A DNA stretch of 64,000 bases, taken from contig CAJNDS010002423.1 of assembly GCA_905221605.1 (NCBI GenBank), positions 317,501-381,500 on the forward strand, written 5' to 3'. Shown piece after piece: positions 26,101-36,590 of this stretch. Both the position numbers and the translations under genes were made by a program. This DNA comes from Symbiodinium natans. Its lineage: Eukaryota > Sar > Dinophyceae > Suessiales > Symbiodiniaceae. The number at the start of each line of letters is the position of its first letter. Position 1 is the stretch's first letter. Below the pieces are notes generated by a model, which saw only the letters and a program-made list of their open reading frames with translations, did no database searches and had not been told where the DNA came from.

Positions 26101-29100
26101 GTGTCCGCCCGTTAAGGTCCCTTCTTGGCGGCGTCCATGGTAAAGTACTAGATTTCAAGCAGCTTGCTCCCTGCAGTGAGGAAGGACCCTATGACAAGTG
26201 CAAGGACTACGAGCTCCATGGGTCCGGCAAGGAGAGACATGCTGGAGAGTCATTGCGGCGGCAGGTTATCCTTCTCCCTGAAGTTTCAAGCCGTGAAGAT
26301 GAGTTTTTAATGACCGACACAGCAACCGCAGAGGCCATACCCTCCTTCCTAAAGATGCCGTAGCCCTAAGTACCTTCAGCCTTTGAGAACTGCTTCCACA
26401 AGCTTACAGGCAGAAAAGTTGAACTGACCCCCAAATCTTGCAACTTACCACCGATTCGTCTGAGCTAACTACCCCAGCCTAAGGCTTTAAGACTTTAAGC
26501 CCTCACGCAAAGCAGCCGGGCCAGGAACACTACACACTCATTATGCAGATGAGCCGGAGGCCAAGTTCCCCAAGAGGCTTCTGGTAGGATGTCCGTGGAA
26601 AGAGTTGGGAAGCTTGTGACGTTAAACTTTCTGCAGCTCCAACACCTCTTAAACAGCCAGCACGCTCCCAATCACAAAGCACTGCACATCGCAAAGAAGA
26701 AGCTCAAAAGCAGCAAGAAGCACCAAGGTGCCAAGCTAGCCGCAGCAGACAAGTCCTTTCGAATGGGCAGCAAGTCCTTCCTGGCAGCGCTGCTCGGGCT
26801 TTTTACGGCTTTTTCAAATTGAGCAAAGCTTAGTTGAAGCTGCCCTCGATCCTTGAAGACAACCGAAATCCTCGAAGAGTTTGTTGGAGTACACGCTGAT
26901 CAAACCGTCTGAGGAACTTCGGCGCGCCACCGGACTCCTGGCGCTGTTCAGTTTAGGTGTTTAGGCAACGTGCGAATATGGTTTTGGGCAGGTTCAAGGC
27001 GAAGTCTGTCGTTCGGGCAGTCGAAGAAAACCGACGATGCTTAGGTGCCATCTCGCATTCTGTAAACTCTTCATGCTTTGAACTCAGTTTGTTGGGGTCA
27101 CCCGCTGTTATTACAAATTGTTTTTCCCGGATTGCTGTTTTTGTTTGGTTTACGGGTTTGTGTTAAGGGTTATAACATAAGGGCTTAAGCAGTAAGGCTT
27201 GAGGCCCCGAGGGCCTTAGGCTCCAGGAATCTTAAAGAGCCAGAGCCCGGAGAATCCAGGAAGCCAAGCGGCCGATTCTATCCAAAGCCTATAGTGAAAT
27301 TCCAAAACGATGCCCCAAACAAATTTCGTGATAGGCAGTCCACGGGCCAGCCCGACTCACTTTAATAAATTTGCTGCGTCACCTGCAAGAATACACGAGC
27401 CCGGCGGGGGGGATCCTTAGCAAGACAGGAAAGCATCAGGCAAGGTCTAAAGGCTTGAGGCCCTGAGGGGCATGATGGTCACCCCCCCCCCCCCCCTTAA
27501 TTGGCTTGGGGGGCCCTATTTATAGAGGGTCCAAATTTGGTTGGGGGGGGTTTCATTGTTGCATATTAAAGCCAGTGCAACATTAAGACTCGAAACTTGG
27601 TTGAACACAAGCCCTAGCACTGTGCCAGATTTTCAAGAACATCCAAAGATATCTTGAGACTCCAGACGCATTTCTTTGCGGTGAAGCCTCGCAAGGTTGA
27701 GAATTGCCCTCAAGTTCCTTCCCCTTAGGCCAGTGCTTCGCCTGCCGATTTCGGGGTGAACTTCTATGGCCCCTCCGGGGACTCTGCGCAGGCACTGTTT
27801 TTGGGAAGAGGGCCCAGGTTCGTCCTGACTCGTTCTTGTTTTTCCCACTTCCTGGTACCGTCCCTATGCTCGACGGCTGCATGTTGCAAGCGCAGCTATT
27901 TCAGTTCGCATCGCAAGGGCCCTGCATGATGTCCTGGCAGCAGTCATTAGCTTAGGCTGGTAGGCTTATCCGCGGGCAGCGCTAGCCCAGATCCCTGCCT
28001 GATCGAGGCTCCTGAAGGAGATCCAAACAACACCCCACTCACGTGCGCCATGGCCGCCATGTCTGGAATACCAGTGGTGCTGAACGTCTACGACGTCAGT
28101 GGCCACCCTGTTCTCAAGAATGCGAACAAGCTTTTCCGTGCAATTGGCGCAGGTGCTTACCATGCAGCTGTGGAAATCAACGGCGTTTCGGCGGAAGGAA
28201 AATGCTTTCGAACTGTTACACGCAAGAGCTGCCATTCCTTTACTATCACAGATGTGAGGACAACAGGTCATGAAAAAACCAGTTTACACGATGGGCAGCT
28301 CAGGTGAAGAGTGGTCATACGGCGGTACGGACGAGGGCACGGGGGTCTTTACCTGCAGCCCTCGGCAATGTGACTGGATCACAAGACCTTTTTGCTAAGA
28401 CTGCTGCGAGATGCTAAGAGCGACTTTAGAGCACCCTCTCCATGCCGTCCATGCCCTATAGCTCCCCAGGAAGACAAAAGGGAAGTTACAGAGCCGTCGC
28501 CCCAGGTGAGGCTCACAGCTTCCGGGAGTCGATCCCCATGGGAGCCACAATGCTGTCCCAAGAGGAAGCCTTTTTTTGATTTTGCCGTGGAGAGATAACA
28601 CACACCATACAGACCGCACACGTCCGCAGACCGGAGGAAGTCACCGCAGCTCTTGACGCGCTGGTGCAAACCTGGCAGGGCCCTGACTACGACCTCCTGC
28701 GCCACAACTGCTGCCACTACAGCGGCTAGACGATGCACCATGTAGACATGGTAAAGGCTTCCCAGTTGGCAGAAGCCAGGCTGTATTTCCGATTCAGCTG
28801 CAGCTTGTGTATACTCCAGGCAGGTGTAATAAGGGAGAGTGGAAAGCCACTTCGACTCTCGACTTGCATTCACACAACGTAGAATCATGTAGAATCTATA
28901 GAAAGCAGCTGAAGCGCAGCTGTTTTGGCAGTTGCCCAACGGGCTCAGCGAAGGCAATGCGATGCTCCAGGCCCTCGGGCTCCCGGAGGCCCCAGCATGG
29001 GTGACAAATTCCGCGGCTCACGCGGCTGCTGTGGTCACCCCGCTCGAGGATCAGACCGCGAGAAGGGAAGATGGTTCCCTTGGGTTCACTCTCTTTTTCC

Positions 29101-32100
29101 CAAGAGATGATTTCTTAGAGACCCTGAAAAGCCTTCCAATACACTATGATTCACTGCAAACTCCACGGGCTTCCCTCACATCTGTGAAGGAGACCATCGC
29201 TGAGGGAAAGATGGCACGAGGTGCAGAGACTGGGCTCAGATTTAGGATGCCATGTCAGGGTTGAGGGACAGGCTCAGCAATGATCTTCCTGTGTGGCGTT
29301 GCCAGCAGATAGCCAAGCTTTGGGGAGATTCCATATGCTCCTCTAGATCCTCTAGGATGCACATGTTCAGGAGAATGATGGCTACAAGTTTGGAGACATC
29401 AGTCGCGGTCTCGTCGCCAGTGGCAAGGCTGCCGGGTCGCTGTTGGAAAGTTAGTTTAGTCTCATGCAACGAAATCTAGTACCGTCTGGTAGGTACATTG
29501 TTTTTTTGGACAAGTTCAATGGCGGGTAGCTCTAAAGGTGATCCGCCAAGCGCTGAATCCACAAGTGTCTGTGTTTTAGATGACCTGCAACCTGGCCAAG
29601 GCTAGCAGGGGTGCTTCATCCGACGCAAATTACAAATTCGGTGACCTCACGCGTGGCATGATCTCCAAGTTCACCGGCTAATTGTTTGTCGCACATGGCA
29701 CTTTTCAAAAGGGGGCCCGCCGGGATCCAAAGGCGGCTGCCCCGTGCCATGATGCAATGGTGCGAGCCCACAGGACAGCCTTTGCTGGAAAAAGATGGGA
29801 GCGTGGTGTTCTGAATTCTTTATGGGTTACCCAAACGCTGATCTTAACGGCTCCACGTGCATATAGTAGGTTTGGTGTCGCGCTGCCTGGCACGTAAACA
29901 TTGCCCATTCGCTTGCCAGATCTCACAGAGATGGACTTCGTTTGCTTTAACCTTGCATGTTCTCGTCTTGTTTCGGGCGTGCAGCATGTGGTAGGATAGC
30001 CCCCTTCTTTTGAGATGTCGCGAAACTTTGGGGACAGCCCAGCTGCATCTTCATGTGTCTCTTGATGGTCTAGAATACGGTCAGGACTTGGGTTGTTCCA
30101 GTAGGGCTTGGAGTGCAAGCCTGGGAGTTGAGTTTTGGGTCATCTTGCCCTCCCCTCGTTCCTTGCTTAGGAGGTCAGTGCTTGCATGGCCCTTTCTGCA
30201 GATTTCATTGACCGCTTTCACAGCCCAAGGATCCGAAGTGTAGAGGAACAACGAAAAACGAAACTATTCCTCGCTAAGTCGGTTTCGTGATTTTGGGATC
30301 CGAAGTGCAAGGCAACCATGCAAAAGCTGAAAGTTGGCATCAAGTTCTTTTCCAAGACTGCCTCCATGCTACATGGCTTTGAGAGCTGATGATGAGGCAT
30401 CTTCTGTTGGGATTTTCTGTTGGCATTCCTGGAGTAGTGGCCTTCGGCCTTCGTGCCGCTTGCCGCGACATTTGTTTTTATCATTTGCATGATAAGGATG
30501 TTCGCTGACTATGTTCAAACAGATGCCTACATCGAGAAGTTCACGAGGACTCATCAAAAGCAATGGTCCTGCTCCAAGAACATGTCTTGCCATATCATCA
30601 GCTTCTGTCTCTGTGCAGTAGGGCCCTTTTGAACCTTAAGAGATCGCACGTGCATGTGTTGCAGCTGGAGGACAATGATGACTTTCCAGGCTTATGCCAG
30701 AGAGATTGATTTCTGGAAGCATCTGAACCCGGACTTCATTGCTCTGGGGCATGCAAATTTGAACGTGCCTGTCCTGCAGTGGACCGACAATTTGCTAGCC
30801 GCCCAATGTCCCTCCCCTCCCCCCCCCCCTCCAGGTCCCCCAATCAAGCTTGAAGCCCAAGTCCATGCCGAGGTCGACAACGCTTATTTTTGGAGAGATG
30901 AGCATGGGAAGCTGGAGCCTGGGCACCTTCTCCACTGGTGGGTTTGGGGCATCAACTGTGTTCACCACGGCAACCGCAGACTTTAGATACTCGTACATAC
31001 ATACATACATACATATCTATATACAAAAAAGAGCTAACCACATGAATCTGCAGATGTCTGCGCCTGTGTTAAGGCCAGAGTACTGTTACAAAGGGCTTGT
31101 TGTCCTTCCAAGCGGGTTCTTGAAGAGCCATCCCGAATTTTCAAGGTCCGAAGTCAAGGCACCGGAATTACGTGTAAATATTCGCGTGGAAGGCACCATT
31201 CTACTTCGGAGACGGGGCTCTATGTGAATCCCTTGGTTCTGCCAAGAGCACACCTACGATCTACGAGAGCACAATCTCAGAATCCCGATATTGTGCCGGG
31301 ATCCTGTTTCGGACGTTGGCTTAAACCCCAACCATTTAAGCCAATAAGCCCCTGACAACCCGGACGAGAACTCAAAGAAAGGACTGCGGTGTGCTTGATT
31401 GGGGAGGCTTCGGCTCTGCATGCGGCTTGCTCGCACAAACGGAGCTCCACGGTTCAAGGCGAAGGTTTGGACCCCCCGCCCTGTGACGCGTGCAAGACTG
31501 CAGTGCAAGAATTCAATGTTCGAACTGCCCGAACCCGGCCCGAATCCTTGTAACCACAAGCCCGCACCCCTTGCCACGCGACCTGGAGTTGCGAGTAGTT
31601 GCCTCACCTCTGTGATTCTAATCGGAAGATGTCTTGAGCGTAAGATCTCGAATCTCATATTTTTGTTGGTTACCATACGGGATGACATGCCCCCCCCCCC
31701 CCCACCTTTGAACCTGTCAACACTGCCCCTCTAAGTGTTTAGCAGTGTTTCGGTCCTAGACTTAGGGCCCAGGTTGCAGGCTTTGGCTTCCCGAACAAAA
31801 GCAGGCGTTGGGCACAAGCTGTATTGGTACATCAACTGCGCAGAGTGGGCTCGGGGCCCAGCATTTCTTGACTTAGGGGTTGGGGCTTACGCTGTTTTTT
31901 TTAATTTTGCCGTTTCAGTATGCCCCAGCAGTTGGAATGATAGGGTGTGCAGCTTTGGGGCTTTAGATGCAGCACGGAACCATCCTGCTGGTTTCGTGAC
32001 ACTTCGGAGAAAAGATTACTTCTGGGTCTATCGCAGCGGGATTGTGAAGCTGGACATGGCACGCACCGTGTTCAGTGTTACATAGTTATAAAGGTTTGAA

Positions 32101-35100
32101 CACAATAGCGCGAGCATGCGCCCTTGGAGAAGGCAGCTTCTTGAGTGAACGGATATGAACGGATCATTACGGCCCCCTTGCCGAACAGCAGCATGCACAT
32201 CAATGTGGGTAGGCAGAAGGTGAGTGTGGGGGTGCAGCGGCATGTTCTTCAGGCCTCAGCTCAGACCCCTCGTGGTGAGCAAACCAAAGCCAAACCCCAA
32301 AGCCCCAATCATTATTTTCACTCAGGACAACAACCGTGACAATCTCCGCTTCTACGTGGAGACCTTTGCTGGGGCCTCAGGGTTGTTTTGCAGCCTGGAG
32401 TCTGATTTCTGACCTCATGCGCGGGAACGCCCACACTTCAGAGCAACTAGCAGAGAACGTTGACATGTTCAAGAGTTTTGCGATGTGGTCTTGCCTTCGG
32501 GAGACAGTTTCAGAGGACCCAAGTATGCTTTCACGTAACATGAAACTCGTGCGGTTTCATATAGACATACAATTGAGGGTTCAGACCCGGTCGTCAGGCT
32601 TTAGTTGCTTGATGTACCGAACAATGAATTAAGATGTATTTAAGTCGATACTCGGCTGCAAGCGTTACATGGGACCGTTCTGGCCGCCACGCAACGGGTA
32701 GCAATAAGCGGGGCAGGCCAGCTAACACCACACAGACACAGTTCGACTGTTGTCCCGGTCACGTGGTCTGGTTTTCCCGGTTGCTGCTGGCCCTGCCATT
32801 TGTTGGGGCTGCGAAAGTTGGTAGAGCCAGGAAACGCCGAAAAGGTACGGCTTCCAATCTACGTCACTACGCCTACACGACGATAACTTGGCAAGGCCAA
32901 CATAAACAACAACTAAACCAGAAAGCGATGTCCAACCTATGTCGCAATGTGTAGAGTGCAAGGCGACAAGAAAGTTGGCAAGGTCAACTTTTTCAAGCAT
33001 CAGCCGGCGAACAGTTCGGCGGGGCTACCAAGCACGAAACGAAGTACCATTGTCAAACTGTGTTCCGCGACAGCGGCCGGCCCTGTAGTCTGGAAATGCG
33101 TACTTAATTTTGGCTAGAACTGCCATGCCTTGTCTTCAGCTGGTCGGAAAGAACAGGTTGTGGACGGGCGAATCCCTGCCAATTTGTTCATTGAGTCCGG
33201 GCTCGACAAATTCTGGGTAGATGGTTTGGGTGTTCTTGGTTTCCGTGGTTTGAGAGCAATGTCGGAGAGAATTGGCCAGTATTGTTATCAAGTTCCCACT
33301 CGTGATCTGAAGCTGCGGATTTCCGAGTTGTGTTTTCTTGTCCGCTGCATGAGGTCGAAACCTACCATGCAGAAGGCGGTCCGAAGATCGATCCGGAGCC
33401 TGTGGCGAGCAGTTCAATCACAGGAACTCAGCCAAACCTCCCTCAACACACTTGAGGGAGCCTGGAGCAACCTTACACTCCCCCAACCCTAGGGCCTGAA
33501 GTCAAAAGCTCGCCACAAACAATAAGGACACGCCTGCCCCCCCCACTCCCCCCGGCCAGTGCAAAGTGTAAGTCTCAATATCCGTGTGTTCGGACAGGAG
33601 TCATCCTGATTTAACCCCGGCAGCCTTTCAACCAGCCTGCGCCATTTCGCTTCATGCGCCGGCCCAGCTCAGGATGTCTTGGAGACGATGCCCTGGACTT
33701 AGCCCGGTCGCAATAATTCCGTGATACCCAAAGTGCCTAAACCATCAACAATCCTCAAAACTCCCGTCAGCCCTAGAAGCAACGAATCCTGGCAGAGGTT
33801 ATGCTCGACCACCCAAACATGAAAAGCATTCTCAACTGGAAAAACAGCCGATTTGCCCCGCTTGATGGGAAGCGTCGGAGGCTCAAAAACAGAAAGCACT
33901 TGAGCCGAGGATCAAGCTCACTGGGCTAGGCAACCTATCGACGCTTGGATGAAGCTCAAAGCGGGAGTGAGGGGATGCTTATACTACTTGACAATTGAGA
34001 GGTATGCAGTGAAAGCCTGCGCTTTTGGATGCCAGGCTTGGGGGTCGTTCAAGATTCCGGGCAGCATGAGAAGTCTAAAGAAGCGCCCACAGAATTGCCG
34101 ACATCTGGAAGGTTAACGTCCCTGTAGTCAAGAGCTCATAGCTTCATGTGAGCTTGATGTTTGGCGGCTTCAGACTCAGGTCCAATAGTTTGAAAGCGTC
34201 CATTGCTTAGACTGTTGGAGCTTGCTGGTCTGAGAATTTCGGTGTGAACCCAGCATCCAAAAGGCTGTTATCCGCAAACCTGCAATGCCTGGAGAGACTG
34301 AGGACGATGATCGCAGCAGTGCCTGACTGCCTGCGCCAGCTTCCCGAGAGCGAGTGGCCCCTTGTCAGGCTCGCAAGAGGCAACACCGGAGCATCCAACA
34401 AAGACGTGCTGTGAAAGAAACACTCGCGGTCCTGCGACGGTCAAAGCGAGGCTTTGTGCATAAGCTTTTTCTGTGCGAACAGCGTGTACAAGGTCCAGTA
34501 TTCGCGACCGCATGGACCCACGCATCACGACGAACCTCCACGGCAAGAGCGCCTCAGTTCCGGCATGATGATCAAACCGCTTCATTGTTGGCCTCATCTG
34601 ATGCTCACTTACCGAATTTAAGCGAGTCATGCCACTGTGATCACGACGATAAGCCGGACGCCCGAAGACAAACCGAACATGCATGCGTCTTAGCAAAACT
34701 TCTGGACAGCGACCTTCATTCGCCCTGTGCCAGAACACCTCGAGGCACACTTCGGACCACGCTGCGGGCCATGGACAACGGCCTTCGCCTGATCGAGGAC
34801 GAGGGTCTTTTGGTCTTGAACATGTTCATATTTGACCTAAGGGGTTTGTGAATCTTTGGATGTCACATATCTTTTGGGGGGCTTGCTGGGGAGGTTTTGG
34901 GCTTGTGCTCATGCTCTTGCTGGGTTTCCTCCTGAGGCCAAGAGGAAATTCACTTGGCTCAAACATAAGATCTTGCTAAGACCTACAATTGTAAACAGTT
35001 GCGCGCACCGCCTCGGCAGCCGCACCGGCCCACAGGAAAGGAGGAAAGAGGGCCTCAAAAAAAAAGGGGAGGGGTTCAGGCAGGGTGCTAGGGGGGGTTT

Positions 35101-36590
35101 CAGGGGGGGGGGGGGGGGCCCAGGGAGGTCTTAGGGGGGGTCCATGCAGGTTCCAAAACACCCAAAACCCGTGTATTTCGGAGCATCCCGCTGTAGGTCG
35201 ACAGGCGGGACCCCCCACAGGGGGGGGGGGGGGGGCGTCACAAAGTTCTGTATGTGGGGAAGGGGGGAGACCGAATCCGGGTTTGCTTGTTTCAGACGCT
35301 TCTCGGCGGGAAGCCGAGGCGAATTTCTGAGGAATGTCCCCATTAATATCATACATAACACATTAGAATAGTTCAACGGAAAGGGTTGGATGCCGTTCCC
35401 ATGAAACTCAAAGCGTGTTGCATTCACAAGGCTATCGCTAGGGAACGGAAAGTCCTGCCCGAAACTTCGAAATGAGAAACGCTAGCACTTAAACACACTG
35501 CTTGCTTTCTCATTTTTGGTGAGGAGATGCAGGTGGACCAGTTGTGCCTGGCCTCTGAAAAAGTATGCATTGTTGGTCCAGGGTCTATGGCTCAATGTCA
35601 AGGCTTGCCTGGATGGAGGGCCTTTGGGTTTCTAGCATCGCTACCGCAGGATCGGGGCTGTCGCATGGCGCGCGCAGCTCTTGAGGTTTCATGATTAGGC
35701 GGTTTGGCCCGAGGCGACTTTCTGAGGATGGGATCGGCACAGACGTTGCAGGCATCCATTTAGAAAGAAGAGTCCGTGGAAAATCTTCGCGGCCTTTCCT
35801 CTCCGGAATCCCTGCCGCACACCCCGCACTCATGGATGCAAGCGCCTTTCTTGCCATTGTCCATCGTATCTTCCTCAATTTTGTTGTCCAGCCAGGCCAG
35901 ATTTCAAAGTCAGGACAATTTTATATTTCAAAGTCAACCCTCGGCCCGACTGAACAAGAAACCTGCAAACCAGGTGGGTTGAGAAGGCTTTTCACCGAAC
36001 ATGCTTAAACCTAGCTCAATCCCTCAAAGCTTAAAGGTCGAAACCCGCCGCCCAGGCTCCAAGACTGGATTCAAGACGCGCCATGCCTGGAGAAAAACAT
36101 CTGCTAAGGTCAGGGATTGAGCTGTCTGAAGAAGAGCTTGCTGGTCTCCGTTCATTGCAGGATGCAGGTTTGTTTCGCTGGTGGCAAGGGTGTGGGCAGG
36201 TTGCAAGTGCCGTTGTCGAACTCAAGGCCTCAACTGGGCACCTTCACACATCTTTCCGGAAACCAAATATGCCGCACCTTCGTGGTGCCCAACGGCATCG
36301 GGGCATTGTGTTAGTTGTTCAACTCCACGAAGTTTGTATAGATGCAGTGTGCGACTTGCGGCATTTTGATACCATCGACCCGTAGATGCAGATCTGGAGG
36401 GGCAGTGCTGGTTGCCAACATTCAGAGCACGAGAGCAGGTGTGCAGGTCCTTAGGCGGCAAAAAGGTGTGTAAAGGTTTAATATAACAATTTATAACTCT
36501 AACTTATAGCCCCAAAACGGATCCTCCCAGGTGTGGGTCGGTCAGCTGGGCTTCGAGGCCAAGACCGACGAGATGATCTTCTCCGGCCCC
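23160..36590 (+). CDS. APH/EcKinase-like phosphotransferase gene, copy 1 (split, probably degenerate)
   Basis: Exons read by matching copy 2, by frame and by AG|G junctions: 23160-23198, about 23323-23351, 23727-23759, about 24018-24090, 24835-24884, 25547-25598, 26181-26231, 26525-26552, 26728-26786, 30312-30367, 30497-30547, 30671-30764, 30873-30957, 31805-31848, 32326-32367, about 34303-34400, about 34745-34801 and 36531-36590. From 24835 most consecutive exons join in phase. Key segments are GNNAGKFLFE, TPKFYFGDISNETS, NYILITERIAFAE, GPYDKCKDYELHGSGK, LIMQMS, FADYVQTDAYIEKFT, HANLNVDNAYFWRDEHG, WYINCAEW and AAVPDCLRQLPE. The arrangement H-x-x-L-N-x-x-N then (C)GxLDWGG is the APH/choline-kinase catalytic pattern (HxDxxxxN, then DW/DFG). 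Here the Asp after His is Asn, and LDWGGFGA reads LHWWVWGI after a local frame change. The start exon was not found. A PPPDE gene sits in the intron 26787-30311. Substrate unknown; the EcKinase-like label is an inference from motifs. Confidence 0.7.
24835..24884 (+). CDS. Copy 1 exon: KFYFGDISNETS segment
   Basis: The acceptor is CCAAG at 24830-24834. The exon reads Pro-Met-Arg then TPKFYFGDISNETS with one base over, and a GC donor (GCGACT) follows. It joins in phase to 25547-25598, giving TSNYILITERIAFAE. It aligns with the copy 2 exon 41796-41865, which runs on into NFILIT without this intron. Confidence 0.85.
26181..26786 (+). CDS. Copy 1 exons: GPYDKCKDYELHGSGK and LIMQMS segments
   Basis: There are three exons. 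26181-26231 (EGPYDKCKDYELHGSGK, GA donor), 26525-26552 (EHYTLIMQM plus A, GC donor) and 26728-26786 (GT, then AKLAAADKSFRMGSKSFLA, GC donor). The last junction makes ATG-A|GT-GCC. Copy 2 has the same codons uninterrupted (43448 onward), so the intron 26553-26727 is present only in copy 1. Confidence 0.85.
28050..29681 (+). CDS. PPPDE-domain (DeSI-like) cysteine isopeptidase, eight exons, nested
   Basis: Exons 28050-28182, 28304-28369, 28506-28564, 28637-28724, 28954-29030, 29190-29222, 29371-29445 and 29601-29681 total 612 bases and join in one frame (203 codons plus TAA). Donors in order are GC, GT, GA, GC, GT, GC, GA, and all acceptors are AG|G. Residues 1-130 are a PPPDE fold. LNVYDVSG opens it, GAGAYHAAVEI carries the catalytic His, EEWSYGGTDEGTGVF and FRESIPMGATMLS follow, and LLRHNCCHYS carries the catalytic Cys; LGLPEAPAWV closes the domain. 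Known members remove SUMO or ubiquitin. The tail holds two GYKFGDISRG / NYKFGDLTRG motifs, of unknown role, which end the protein. The first ATG is at 28050 and a second at 28059. The gene is intact and lies on the same strand inside an intron of the phosphotransferase gene. Confidence 0.88.
30312..30957 (+). CDS. Copy 1 exons: FADYVQTDAYIEKFT to VDNAYFWRD (catalytic segment)
   Basis: Exon 30312-30367 reads KVGIKFFSKTAS (GC donor). Exon 30497-30547 reads MFADYVQTDAYIEKFT (GA donor, GACTCA). Exon 30671-30764 reads TMMTFQAYAREIDFWKHL then NPDFIALGHANLN (GT donor). Exon 30873-30957 reads VDNAYFWRDEHGKLEPG and then HLLHWWVWGIN (GT donor). All four join in phase. In the alternative frame the last part reads GGFGAST, matching the DWGGFGA of copy 2. 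A net one-base shift therefore lies just before it, and total exon length still keeps the downstream frame. Confidence 0.85.
30990..31021. repeat. CATA microsatellite
   Basis: A run of CATA units follows directly after the copy 1 catalytic exon, in the intron. Confidence 0.9.
35090..35240. repeat. G-homopolymer cluster
   Basis: G-runs of about 7 to 16 bases lie near 35090-35120, at 35133-35140 and at 35220-35236, in an intron-like stretch of copy 1. Long homopolymers like these are common assembly or sequencing weak points. Confidence 0.8.
36531..36590 (+). CDS. Copy 1 3'-terminal exon candidate (VGQLGFEAKTDEMIF)
   Basis: After the acceptor CCTCCCAG the frame reads Val-Trp then VGQLGFEAKTDEMIF. 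This fits the expected C-terminal part of the same phosphotransferase family. Donor or stop is not settled: a GC donor follows Ser-Gly, or the frame continues. No equivalent was found after copy 2. Confidence 0.6.
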
